Source: Limnomonas spitsbergensis (lineage: Eukaryota; Chlorophyta; Chlorophyceae; Chlamydomonadales). Taken from it: DNA of 64,000 nt. The notes beneath the pieces are model-generated. The model did not search any database, was not told the DNA's origin, and saw nothing but the letters and a program-made list of their open reading frames with translations. This document shows, in pieces, positions 41,535 through 53,900 of this stretch (position 1 is its first letter; every line of letters starts with the position of its first letter). The translations under genes were made by a program, and so were the position numbers. The stretch spans positions 6,638,001-6,702,000 of the forward strand of contig JAYJMM010000120.1 of assembly GCA_037349105.1 (NCBI GenBank), read 5' to 3'.

Positions 41535-41806
41535 TGCATGCTTCATTGCATGAGAAGATATTGGCTGACTTGCAGGTAGCCGGGTTGCAACATGTGCCGT
41601 AGTGCCCTGTGCGCGCAGCCAATACAATCTTATTAAGACAGGTCTGCGCAGCTACCAAAACAACAACTTCGCGCAAGGCAATTATTTGGTAGTCGGAAGA
41701 GACCGACTGCCTGAACTGAACAGCCCTCCTAGAAGGTGCTGCTAGAGAGTCCACAGCACCAGTATGCCGACAATGGAACAGAAGCTTGATATTTGGTACC
41801 GGTAAG

Positions 41807-42412
41807 TACCGTACTGTCAGTCTCATTTGTTTTTTTTTGCTTTTGGTGTCATTTCAAAAACGTAATTTGAGGTATTGATTGTCAAGAGTTGGTTTGCCCT
41901 GAATTTTTGTCAACTAACTTTGGTTTCTCACTGAAAACCACTCAAACATGTGGTTTAAGCTAAAAAGGGCCGGAAGGAAGCACATGCCCTTCCCCTAGCA
42001 AACATAAACAACGCATTGTATTATCTGAGCATCTGGAGCAGAAAATAACACAATAAGACATCAGGAGGCAGAAGCGAAGACGCTGATGTTGCGCTTGTGC
42101 TTGCTAGAACTGATGGGAGGGACGGCACGCCTCTGCTCGGTGATAGTACCAATGTCGCTTGCAGCCAGATCGGTAACCTCACGGAAACGTGTACAATATC
42201 ACCCATATCAATGTTAATACGCGATTTGCAAAGCCAAGCAAAGACAGGCTGCAAATGGCGCGAAACGCCTATTTCCACACTCTTCCGTACAAATACGATG
42301 TTTTCGATTGTCACGAGTTGGTTCAGCCTGTTCAACGCTTAAATACGATTGTCAGCAGTGGTTTCAATTTCAGAAACCATAAGTGACACCAAATGAGACT
42401 GACAGTACGGTA
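41807..42412. mobile_element. Foldback/MITE-like element with terminal inverted repeats
   Basis: The left end begins taccgtactgtcagtctcat and the right end is its exact reverse complement (ending gactgacagtacggta). After a T-rich insertion in the left arm, the next word ggtgtcatt also pairs with the right arm (gtgacacc). The interior of about 550 bp has no transposase. It lies next to ggtaccggta sequence on the left. A target-site duplication could not be settled because the flank and the inverted repeat share tac. Confidence 0.75.
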
Positions 42413-43525
42413 GTCCGCGCACCCCCCCCCAAATAGTTTTTTGGGCCTTTGACTATTAAGTTCGCGCAACGGGATTTTTAAATCATTTTTACCGCGCATG
42501 CTGTTCGCGCGCCCCCAAATAAATTATTCACCGAACACGAAGTGAAATCGGTTCTGCGGTAGGCCACATAATGTTGCAGGGATTTTTCATGGAGAGCCGC
42601 GATGGGGGGCACACAAAAAAACATTTTTGTCAGGATTCCAGCGTCAAACGGACTACTATTCACGTAGTTCGAGGACACCTGGATTTCTCAGGTACGCGTT
42701 TGAGCATTTCAGCTTCCATTTCTGGCATGTTCGGCTACTTGTTTCAGGGTGTTAGACATGCCTTCCTGCACTGATGAATACATACTCGAGGGGAATGAAT
42801 ATGTTAGCTGTCCAAAACCGGTGTCAAAATACTTGTCTGGACACTGGAGGGTGAGGTACAGGGGGGGGGGGGGGCAAACAAGATATTCAACTTTCTCAAA
42901 GCTCAATATTTGTCTTCCATAACAGTGCTGTTGGAATCAGCTCATATAGCAATACATACAGTTCCCACTAGTATGATGGCTTGTGTGTTTCATTTGTCCT
43001 GCCCCTCACCCCCCCCCCGAGTGCATTGCCAACAAACTGTGCTGTATTCCTAGTGACACGTTTTCGCGTTCCTTTCACTCAACTGTCTTCACGAGTCAAA
43101 AAGTGTGAAACATCATATTCGTGGTGTGAAGCTACCTGTGGACGAAAGGTTAGCTGTGAAGTCATGTGGTTCCACCGCTTGAGGTCTTGAGTAGGGTCAG
43201 AGCCCCAGAGCACTGAAGTTCCTCAGCATCACAACGGAAGATCTTGTATGATCCACATTCACGGAACCTAATTCAAACGCAGCGAATCACAACAGATGTG
43301 AGGGAGCAGCAAAGGGCAGACAGCAGCAGCAGGTCAGGTCAGTGGACATGCAATGGAAGGCATGGCTTAAATCAGAGATTCATTTTAGATTAACGAGAAC
43401 ACAGAAAGCAGGGGACGAAAAGGGTAGTTCGACAAGGCAAAATCAGAATTCAAAAGAACTGGAGCAATGCATGTGGGATCCTAGTATCCTACTCGACATC
43501 TGGAGAGCCCCGTTCATGGCCCTAC

Positions 43526-45468
43526 CATGAAACAGTTGACGCATGCCTTCGAAATCAGCCCAGCTCAACTCATTAGTAATTTGATGGACGATGGCTAGTC
43601 TCAAGCAGAGATCATCACGAGACATGTACCTAAGGGGACAAAAAAAACAGTGTGTGGTGAAACAAGGCATGCAATACTGGGAAGCTAACTACAGCAGCTC
43701 ATGGCTATCGGTGGGCTTGCAGTCACTCGGGTATCCCAACATAAAATGTATGGTATGAAAGTGATGCTTTGATGACGAGTGGACTTCAGTATAATGAGGC
43801 ACTAAACATACAGGAAATATCATAAAGGGAAGCCATCCATTTTTAAGGGAAACCATCATCTGAGTTTGGAAAGATCAAGGGTTGAAGGGTTCCAACGATT
43901 ACACTTCGGTATCACTCATTCTAGTGAGAGCAGTTTTTTGCATCCAGCCCCAATGCATCATTGTCTGTTTGATCGTTCCAAGTTGCACAACCGACTAGCA
44001 ACGCATTGGCAACAAAGCACCCCTGACACTTCACTGTTTGAAAGGCCCAGCAGCATATGGCAGATAAGATAGCAATGCCCAGAACCAGCTGTGGGGTACG
44101 TGCTGACTCTGAACACGGTGAAGCTTTCTTACAAACTAGAACTGAGGGATGAAGATGAACAGTACGGTAGTTGTTTTTCACAGGTTATTAGGATCGTTAC
44201 GCACATCCCAATCACAGCATGCCCCACGCCCCATGCCCCAGCCCGAGCTCGTACCACACGTCCTCCATGCATTCCACCATCTGCGCTGGCGTCAACACGC
44301 CTCCCACGGTTTCGGCGCAGAGCTGTGCCGGAGAGCTGCTTCCAAGCGCCGACCAGCTCTCCAGGCAGAGTTTTTCTTGAAGCTTTACGACGTCTGACAG
44401 AGCATCCCTGAGGGCAAAAATAAATTGGAGGTCTCATATCCTTCGCCTCTCTCCAGAGGAATGACAGCTGGTGGGGGTGAGCGATTGTCGTCTTGTGTGG
44501 CTGCTGGTCATGCTAACAGCATGACGAGCCCATTGTGCAGCGTGGACAGTTGAGCACGGTATCTGATCAATTTAACAGCCTGCATCAGGCAGGGCCAGCC
44601 AGTGCAAGCAGGAGGGCGTCCAAACGAATGCACTCTGTATGAATGGTCACAATCATCAAGACACATGGCCTTTTGAAAAAGCAATCCTAACTTCATAGGC
44701 AAACGAGGAGTCTAAAGCCTGTCTAAAGCCTCCCTAAAGTGTACACTGGTAACAGCTTTAATTACACCGGTACTGGTACCGGTAAATGCTTCAATCAAAT
44801 TTTGATACTATGCCTTCCATAAGGCTATAATAGGCCTCCGAGGCAAGAGAGCTGTAACAGGCCTTCGAGACAAGAGCATGGGGAAATGTGGAACACCTAC
44901 ATGGTGGCATGGAGCCTGCCAATCGCAGAGTTCAGCGACCTGGCCTGCTCAGCCTGCACACGGTGCTGCAGGTCCTCTGAATCAGGGAAGCCCTGGAAGT
45001 GGTGGACGGTCGCGACTTCCTTGAGGAGGCACAGAGGGGTGCGTCAGAGACACCGTCAGCGTGATTGCGAGCCTGGCTTGACAGGCTGCAAGGCAACAAA
45101 TCCTGGACATGCTGGCACCATGTGCAGTGGCAGAGTGCATACATCACAGCGGGGGGGATTATCAAATGTTACTTCCAGATATGAATGCTGACAAGGCCAC
45201 CCACCGTCCGCATGCCCATGCACTCTCAACAGCATCAGCTTCAGTCCATGAAGTGCAATGCAACTCACCGGAATTCTCTGCAAAATGTTGCTGATGTTGT
45301 TAAGAAGTTGAGAGGAGGCATCCTGCATCAGACATTTTGCCAGAATGAAGCAGCCGGAGGAAAACAGAGTTCGTCTCAAAATCCTTGCCTGCAGCTGCAG
45401 CCACCTCCTAAAGGAATCAGATGACTTCATCGCTGCATTCCGGATCTTGGAAATGTCCATTTTTGAGC
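43526..45468 (-). CDS. Exons of an unrecognised gene
   Basis: Clear splice-bounded segments in transcription order: 45468-45269 (ISKIRNAAMKSSDSFRRWLQ, LQARILRRTLFSSGCFILAK ... NNISNILQRIP), 45018-44901 (EVATVHHFQGFPDSEDLQHR ... NSAIGRLHATM), about 44407-44240 (DALSDVVKLQEKLCLESWSA ... PAQMVECMEDVWYELGLG), and 43629-43526 (YMSRDDLCLRLAIVHQITNE, LSWADFEGMRQLFHG). The peptides are helical, with good donors and acceptors and codon use like the other genes. No family was recognised. A helical-repeat or scaffold protein is plausible. Both the 5' and 3' ends are undetermined, and the gene may continue to the cluster at 37588-36670. Confidence 0.55.
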
Positions 45469-45771
45469 CTGAGCGAAAGAAAGAAGGAAAGAAAACGCCG
45501 GAATGTGTCTAGAAGAATACGGCATTTGGAATGCCGTACACGAGTGCCGTACACCAGGGAAATTGGTGGATCGTCAACGAGGATCAGAGGTGTGGGGAAC
45601 GACAAGGAGGACATGTCGACAAGGAGCAGGAGAGATCCTAATTTAGCAATGGATGCGCAATTTTTTTGAATGGCTATGAATGGCATGTCGTGTGAGTGTC
45701 ACATGATTTCTCGGCTACTGCTGAGATATCGCCTCCGCCGGTCAGTAAAAACAGGCCGTTCATCATGTGAA

Positions 45772-46080
45772 GTTTGCACAGTCCATCAGAGCATAACATG
45801 TGATGCCTGGGACATGTGCCCGTAAACCGGTACATGCACGTCATACTTTAAGACAGCACGCAAAAACCAGTGACCCCCTGGGCCAGCAAACAAGACACAA
45901 CAAAAAACAGAAGCTTGGGAATGAACCTCATAGTGCAACAGATAAGCCCCAGTCATGACGTACGAGAAACCGGACGAGCACCGCCTAATACAAGAAGGGT
46001 GAATATATACAAGAGTGTTCGCTAAAATGTGCGAAGTCTGTATAAATCTGGGTGGTGGGTTTTGGGGTGGGGGGAACCGG
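45772..46080 (+). repeat. Dispersed repeat C, copy 1
   Basis: Aligns over about 300 bp with 48240-48560 in the same orientation. Shared words are aaaccggtac, gcaaaaaccagtga, gggaatgac and gattagcccca/gataagcccca. The minus-strand translations of both copies share short motifs (VMTGA/FMTGA, CCVL/GCVL, HVPVY/HVPC). This could mean a decayed coding element, but the matches are too short to prove it. Confidence 0.8.
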
Positions 46081-47744
46081 TATTCAGAATTTCCATCTGT
46101 CCAGGAGATGGATCCCTCAGCTTTGAAAGAGAAAAACTTGCACATGACAAAGGAAGGACAGCAGTCGGGTATGCTACTATGCTGATGGCCGGGTAGGTAT
46201 GTGGAACTTATAGAAGTGAGTAAAAGTAGTGTTCACAAATGTGGGGACTTTCCTCTAAAATCATGGAGAAAAGAAAGTGGAACTTCAGGTGATCAGTCAA
46301 GTGTTGAATTGATGTTTTTGTGATAATGATACAAAGCGTCCAGGGGGGGGCAAAAAACAACTGGAAAACCCCATCATCGTAAATTGTAGAGCTTGACGAG
46401 AGCTTTCCATATTTGGTCTTACAATGTTTTTTGGCCCAACGGTGGCTGAGGTACAGAAAGCCAAACAATGAGGATTTCGCAGATTTCACAAAAGCTTATT
46501 TCACAAATAATATCTCAACTTCTAGAAATTAGCATGATATCAAAGTCTCACTGCATAGGGCAGGGCCAGGGCTTTCCAACGACCCCATGTGCATCGTCAA
46601 CGGTCAACGAATGCTTTTGAAAATATTGGACACCAAGAGACTTGAGTTTGCGTTCCTTTTCAAACTTGAAACAACTAGGAGCTGAAACTGGTATCGGACT
46701 ATCTGAGCTGACTTGATCACACAAGTGGTGCAAACCCGTCACACTGGTGTCCCGTGTTCAACATTCCTTGGCGCCAGCCAGCCTGGCGTTGCCGAAATTG
46801 GCACTGCCAGCAAGCTCATTGCCGAACATGCAGCACCAATATGTGACTTTATCACATGGAGGAGCGTAATTAGGCCATCATCTTGTCCCCAGGAGTGGAA
46901 ACGTTAGCGAATGGCCAAGAGTAGTGGTGTGAGTTTGTCCTCCATGAGATCATGTGGGTAAAAGGCAGCTTTCTGTATGAGGAGAATGCTACAGAGGCTG
47001 TCAGTGAAGATAGTAAGGGAGGGGGCACTAATGATTAGGGCGTCGGCGGAAGGTGTGTGGGCATGATCGAGGGGAGCATGGATGCCCCCAAGTCCAGCTC
47101 TGGTGATGGCGTTAGTTTCACATTCCTCAGTTCACAACCGAGGTCCAGCTCGTGAAAAATAAGATTCCAAGATGGGGAAGGACAGTGCATGTGGGCGACA
47201 TGGCTACGTGGGTTGATGCCACGGCCCGACAGATAGCCTACGTGATTGTTTTAATTTTCACGTCTGGATCAAGTCATGATGAACGAATGAGCTGCCGTTT
47301 GTAAGTGAAAAGTCATGGAAAGCCCCCCAAAAGGCAATCGTGGTGGTGGGAGGTAGAAGGGGAGTGGGCATGGTAGGAACCTCGAGGGAAATGCAAAACG
47401 GTGGATACGAAAGGACATTGATGTGTTCAGAGAGAACTTATATCATGTTTTCCATAAGAATCAAGTCATGTTAAGGGCGATGCCTGTTTTGGGCTTTGTA
47501 GGAATGTTGTATTGGAAGAGGAGGGAAGCAAGGTCTTGCTGGAAGCAAGGTAGCACGATACAGTCTTTTGGGCCATTATATCATATCATATCGTCCGATT
47601 TAGTATTTTTGACAGACCGTATCAAGGGGTTAACATGGGCGGTTTGACTTAGGGCTCGAAATTCCCTCATATCAGTTTGTGGACTTCACAGATACGGAAT
47701 CAACAAGCGAGATTGCCACAACACAAACATAGTCAACGCTCCAT
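46081..47744. other. No supported gene
   Basis: AT-richer sequence with scattered short open frames. No splice-bounded coding segment or known repeat was recognised. Confidence 0.4.
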
Positions 47745-47774
47745 CGATATGAATATGATATGCTGGCTTACTAT

Positions 47775-47910
47775 ATCGTGCTACCTTGGCTGGAAGGTAC
47801 CCTCAGAGTGGGCGAGGTGAAGATAGTCATTCCCTACCAGCCCCACGTGGCCGAGCGTTCAGCAGGGCCCAGCGGGTATGCACTGTTCTAAACTTACAGA
47901 ATGGTCCAGG
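47775..47910 (+). repeat. Dispersed repeat B (plus orientation, partial)
   Basis: Contains tagtcattccctaccagccc, ggccgagcgttcagcaggg and cccagcgggtatgcactgtt, nearly identical to the reverse complement of 11640-11800. The 5' part of the repeat is missing here. Confidence 0.8.
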
Positions 47911-48239
47911 CTGCAGGGATGTTTTTGGCTTTGGAGCCTGGGTGTCCAGGCTGGCTAAGTCTCTTGTGGGGCTCAAATCCGTGACGTCTTCCATGAATTC
48001 ATCAGCTGGGGGACAACTGCGCACTTGTGCCCTGATTGCGATGAAATTTCTGAATCTATCTGCACGGCTGCAATGGATGACGCCTATCAACGCCCGAGTC
48101 CACAGTCTGATTTACAAAGATCTTCCACACTTCATGCATAATCTTGGGAATCTGACATTAGTAGCAGACTAGCATGAGTGCAGATGGGCGGCTAGATAGG
48201 GGGTCACTAACGACAAGCAGCAACAAGAGCCAGAGGTGT

Positions 48240-48560
48240 GAAATTTTGTGAAGTTTTACAGTCCAACAGGGCATCACATTTGATGCATGGGACGTGTGCC
48301 TGTAAACCGGTACAGGCACTAAATACACTAGGGCAGCGAGCAAAAACCAGTGATTCCCCTGGGCAACCAACCAACACACAACCACAGAGCAGTAGCATGG
48401 GAATGACCCCCGCAGTGCAGAAGATTAGCGGATTAGCCCCAGTCATAAAACATGACGTGGGTGCAAATGAGTTCAGTTGGACGCCTCCTAGTAAATTAAG
48501 AAGGAAACATGAAAGTGTAAGTGAAATGTGAAAGAGACTTGTACCAAGTCTGCGACCTAA
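48240..48560 (+). repeat. Dispersed repeat C, copy 2
   Basis: Partner of 45772-46080, about 2.4 kb downstream in the same orientation. It ends just before a minus-strand retrotransposon fragment. Confidence 0.8.
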
Positions 48561-48619
48561 TGTGCACGAGACCACAGGTGCTACCTGTCAATCATGTATT
48601 TTGTGGTTTGCAGGTCTTT

Positions 48620-49220
48620 GTGTTCAAGTAGTGTGCCACGCGGGGACAGAGATGTTACACCATTGGGCCCTGCTAAACGGCTCAGTCGCATGGGCATAGG
48701 GTTGTCTGTGGGCTCCTGATGCTCTAGATGACCGCGAGCTGCATGTCGGCCACCATGGCTGCCCCCATCAGTGGGCTGTCTTGCTGTGCTGCTGTTGCTA
48801 CCGCTGTCTTTTTGAGGTCGATCACATGCTGCTACCAGTCTTGCTGTTACTGCTGGATCTGCAAGATTCTGCATCTCCGTCACTACCTCCCAGCTGGCGG
48901 GGGACACGGGCTGCCCTGCAGTCTGACGCAGGTGCTGAAGCAGGCCGGACTGCATCCTGCAGTCCTCCAGCTGTTGAGGCACAGCCACAGCTAGAGGTGA
49001 ACAGTGGCCCACATCATATCGCCGCAGTTGGCTGCAGGTGCTGCAGAAGCAGCCGCGAGCCTAATGCCTGCCAGTAGTAAGATGGTTCCTTATGCACACC
49101 TTGGGGGCCGTGCGGCAAACATATTGCAGCACAGCATCCAGAGCATCTTTCTACCTTGCATGGACTACATGCGGGTGCACTCCCGTGGTATGCGACTTTT
49201 TGGCTGTAGATGGACTGCAA
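48620..49220 (-). mobile_element. Decayed non-LTR retrotransposon fragment
   Basis: On the minus strand MQSGLLQHLRQTAG and SPASWEVVTEMQ match the reverse transcriptase C-terminal region of the 37637-39052 element. It ends in the shared 3' region (gggcccaatggtgtaacatc, then tc). It is internally deleted and out of frame. Confidence 0.75.
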
Positions 49221-49309
49221 AAAAGTGGAAGCAGGTGCCCTGATGAATCTATGCCTGATTTGAAATCCCTGACTAGTGTCAAGACTTTGCTCCCCCTGGA
49301 TTTAGTGAC

Positions 49310-50500
49310 GTTGCAGCTCTGGGCCCTGTGAGTTTTTGTGTGCTCAGAAATAAAGCTCGGCCACGTCGGTAATCAAAAAGTCTTCTAGGAAACTCAGGAG
49401 AGAAGGCAAGAGAAAAAATAAAGGAAAGGAGTCTCCACCCTCCAAACAGCAACAGCAACCGAGACTACCAGTAAAAATGACAGGAAGACCGAATCCCCTG
49501 CCCATCAAGAGACTACCTCTCAACAACTTTGACCACAACTTCCACAAAAGCCAGGGCCTCACACCCCTGCCTGCCCCCGTAAAGCTGGTGGAAGTCTATA
49601 GCAGCGTCCGGAGGACCAGCCCACCCTCGCTCCCTAAGTGCCGCCTTGATGCTCAGGCGTTGGAAGCAAGCATGGAACATATCCTCAACACGCTCCCCAT
49701 GTCCCCTAGCTCAGCAAAGCTGGCAGTAGCGTGTGTCACGCTGCTGAAAGTTGCGCCGTCCTCTAGTGTCGGCTGTGCTGATGGCGCAAAGACGCAATCT
49801 TATGTTTGTGCACACGGCCTTTTGCTAGTTCGGCCCTTGGCGCCTACCGTAATGCTGAAACCAGGCATGGTAGGCAGCGGCAGATCTGTGTTCGGTGGCG
49901 AGGTCCCTAGGGTCCCTATGACCGATCTGCTCCAATTGGGCCCGCTCGTAGGCTGCGTCCACTAGCGTCAGCACCTATGAGACGGGTAGAGGCTGTAGGT
50001 CGGCCGCTGCCTGACGCAGTTTGGGGATGGCTTCTCCCCGCTCCAGCTCCTCCAAGGCACCTAGCAGTTCACTGCACCAGTTGCGCCCTCCGGAACTCTG
50101 TGTGAGGCTGTGAGCGCTAGCTGCATATCGGCGGCCATAGCTACCGCTGCATTGTAGAAGCGAAGCACATGGAGCCACCAACCTCGCTGTAACGGTTGGA
50201 TCTGTAGCCCCTTCACAACTCCCCAACTGGCGGTGGACGCAGGTAGCCCTGCAACCCGGCGCAGGTGCTGGAGGAAGCTGGACTGCATCTTGCTGTGGAG
50301 GTATTGCCGTGGTTCAAGGTGACTGGTGGCCCACACCACATCACCGTAGTTGGCTGCAGGCACTGCATAGGTAACCGCCACCCTGGTGCTTGTAGGCAGA
50401 TGATGCCTCAGATGCATTCTGGCAGCCATGCGCGGCAGCCAGAGGCGCCTCTTTTGCAAGCATGGCCTGGAGTGATGCGTCAATTGATTGTTGGGCCTGC
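49310..50500 (-). mobile_element. Non-LTR retrotransposon, 5'-truncated copy
   Basis: The minus strand encodes TRVAVTYAVPAANYGDVVWA, QSSFLQHLRRVAGLPASTAS and FYNAAVA. Then, without the frameshift of copy one, comes CSELLGALEELERGEAIPKL. The Cys-rich tail is degraded. The 3' region (gagctttatttctgagcac ... cagggcccagagctgcaacg) lies at 49310-49375. It is the best guide to the intact family sequence near the frame break. Confidence 0.8.
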
Positions 50501-50559
50501 AGACAGGAGCGGGTGCAGGCATCCCCAGCTTCCATAGCGACAGTGAACTGTACGACTTA

Positions 50560-50790
50560 CAATGTCAATGAAGTTACATCTCTGGGCCCAACTCAAGCAG
50601 GCTCGGCCTCGTGGGCGCCCATGTGTTCAGATGGGAGAAATGAAGAAACTAAAAGGAAGAGAGGGGGGGAAAGGAACAAAAGGTGTGGCAAACAAGTCCG
50701 ACACTTCAGCTCCTCTAGAAACTAACCCTCAGCAATGCCTACAACAGCGTCCACAACACCAAGTGCATACCACCTCTACAACTTACAATG
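50560..50790 (-). mobile_element. 3' end of a third minus-strand non-LTR copy
   Basis: Matches 37637-37855 closely: tctgggccc, gctcggcc(t/g)cgtgggcgcc, gaagagaggggg, acaagtccgacac and actaaccctca. With 48620-49220 and 49310-50500 it makes three successive same-strand fragments, immediately upstream of TL29. Confidence 0.8.
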
Positions 50791-50950
50791 AGCTCTGGGT
50801 GCCCAGGTCTGAATCGGCAGTAGTAGCTGTAGCATGGCTGTAGCAGGTGGAGGTGCAGCAGTAGCAATGCGACGTGCGAATATTGGTTCGGGCGGGCATG
50901 TATCTCTCTGGGCTTTCTATCAGTAGCACCACTCTCTTGTGAAGGCCGAT

Positions 50951-53900
50951 ATGCAGTCGCTTTGTCAGACACAGCGCGCCCAGCTATTGAGCGGCAAGGC
51001 CCAGCGGGCGAGGCCGAACGGCAGCAGGGTCTCAGCTGCAGGGGTAGTCCGATGCGTCGCGTCCCACCAAGTGTCTCGTCGAGACGCTCTGCTGAGTAAG
51101 TGCGATGTGTTCTCTCCCTAATGACACACACTAGCCGGACCCACACAGCCCGGCAATATGTCAATCCGCAATCTTCATGCGCCTTGCTGAGCATGTGTGG
51201 CACTCTGTTCCGACAAGACAACACCCACTGCATAGCAATAAAACAATCTTGCGCGTTGGTCATCATCGGTGTCAAACGTCAAGCCCCTCTCCCATGCCCC
51301 GCACCCCCGAAAAGTGCCTGCGTCTGAAGCTCATATGCCGATATGTCTCCCATCCACCTTGTTTTGTATGTCTGAGCATTTAACGTTACGCAATCTCCTA
51401 GCGTGCCTGCTAGGTCACATCTGCCGATATACCGGTTCCTCGTTGCATCCCGATCGATGTTGAATTGTTGACCCGCTGGCGAGTCTTCCCCGGTTGCTCT
51501 GCCTCGCTCTCCCATGCTATGCTCTGCAACCCCCTCAGAATTGCCTGCTGGATCATAGCTAACGATCACATTTGCTAGCTTATCGATGCTGAAATCTAGA
51601 TCGTGTCCCACCCGGTCGCGCTGCCTCGCTTTTAAGGCGGAGCAGCGGTCGTGGCGTCCCCTCTCCTACTGCCTAGGAGCGCTTTAGCTGAGGGCCCCGC
51701 CACCTTCAAGTACAAGCTGCTACCGGTGGAAGCGCTGGGATCATTCCAGAGGTCGGACATGAAGTTTGATTTCCAAAAGCGTGCCTCCAGAACCATCCGA
51801 GAGGTGCGGTGCATGGGGGGCAGATTTTCGGGTCTGTTTGGGCGGACCATGCAGGGATCTGTGAATGCATGCATGCAGGAAATCTGCAGGGATCCTCCGG
51901 ATTTGACTAGTGCATGTGCAAACACCAATGAGGGGGATGACGGAATGATGACGGTTCTCGGGTACTCTTTTGTATGAATCGCTAGGCCCATGAGCCCAGC
52001 AGCAACATTTCTCCTTTCCTGGTATGGTATACCAGCTTTCAAAATACCTGGCCCTCTTTAAGAAGGCTTACCAGTGGTATGCATTGCAGCAGCATCATGT
52101 TTTTTTCCAATTCACTGGGATTGTCAGGGCGATCTGCTGAACCCTTGCAAATACTGGTCAGCAGTTAGTTCCGACCCCTGGTTCCGACAGCATTTCCCCC
52201 CCCTATTTTTTCGTCCAGATGGTCAGGGTGATGTGACCCGTGCCCAGCCATGCCTATATTCTCTTGATGTGTTGTCTCGTATGGCCCAGCAGCAGATATG
52301 AAGTCCGTCTCATCCAAGACAAGCCCATCGCCGTTCTGTCATAGAATAAAAACATTCAAAATTGGGGTTGACAGCCATGGGAATCAGGGGCACTATCGGG
52401 TTATGAATGGTTTCGTCTGTGTCTATGGCACTGTCATTCAGCCACAAGTTGTGAAGGCTTCCGCACCGGTATACCGATTGACATTATTTCTGGTGGCATG
52501 CATTTCCCAACCTTTCGTCCCCCCCCCCCCCCCTCCCCTCCCCTCCTCCCTGAAGCTTCCTCCTCCCTCCTGCGCCTTCCTCCACTTTTTCAGAACGCGA
52601 CCTGCAGCGATGCAATGGCCCGTGTGCCCCGGATTTCAAGTTCCCTGGCGGCATCAATTGTCCACTCCTCCATTTTGTTCACCTGTCGCCTCCTTGCCCC
52701 ACTTTTGCAGAACATGAACTCCAGTGATGCATCGGCTTGTGTGCGCCTGGCCTTGATGGACGCAGGGGCCTATGATGAGACCACCAAGACAGGGGGCATG
52801 TCTGGAGCGGTGATCCTCAGGTATGCGCGGCTGGAGGCACACGCAATGGAGTGATCCACTACACTTACTCTAGCCTGAATCATGAACCCTCTCCTTTGCT
52901 GCTCACCCCGTTGCAGGCTTACCTAAAGGATTAACAGTTTGCCCTGAACCCCTGACCCCCTGTCCCTCAACCTTAAACCTGAACCCTGAACCTCCTCCCC
53001 GCTCCCCTCTGAGACACTCCATTGTTAACCTGAAGGATTGATAGTTTACCCTGAAACCCTCACCACTGCCCCTAAATCCTAAAACATACATCCTTAGCCT
53101 CCTCCCCGCTCCCCTGAGTGGCACCCGTTGCATGTTTGCCAGAGGGATTCACACTTTACCCTGAACCCCTCACCCCTGTCCCCCTCCTCCCCGCTCCCCT
53201 CAGTGGCACCCCATTGCCCTCTTACCTGCAGCCCACTGTGGAGAAGCTCAAGAAGACCAAGGCAGCCATCGACGCGGGGGATGTAAACGGGGCTGGAGCC
53301 ATCTCCTGGGCGGACCTGTTGTACCTGGCCGCCAAGATCACATCACAGACAGCTTGGAGGGAATCCAAAGTGAGAGCAAGACGGGGGTGCAGCCATCGAT
53401 ATAGGTGATGTAAACGGGGCTGGAGCCATCTCCTGGGCGGACCTGTTGTACCTGGCCGCCAAGATCACGTCACAGACTGCGTGGAGGGAATCCAAAGTGA
53501 GAGGGAGACGGGGGTGCAGCCATCGATATAGGCGATGTAAACGGGGCTGGAGCCATCTCCTGGGCGGACCTGTTGTAAATGGCCGCCAAGATGTTGTCAC
53601 AGACTACGTGGAGGATATCCAAGGTGATGTGATCCAACAGTAACTTGCCCGCACCTGTACCATGCTTCTGGTGGCAAGCAGGCAGGGACTATTCCTACCA
53701 ACCAATCCATGGCCAATGGGGTCCGGCCTCTGCTTTGTGTCATCATGTTGCCATCATGACACTGTGTGTGTAGGGGACCGGGGGGATACTGAAACCCCCA
53801 AACCTGAATCCTATGCTGCCTCGGTGCCCCTCTGCGTGTGCAGGGTACAGCTGGCAAGCGGCTGGGTAATCCTGAACCCAAAACCATTTGCTGCATGGGT

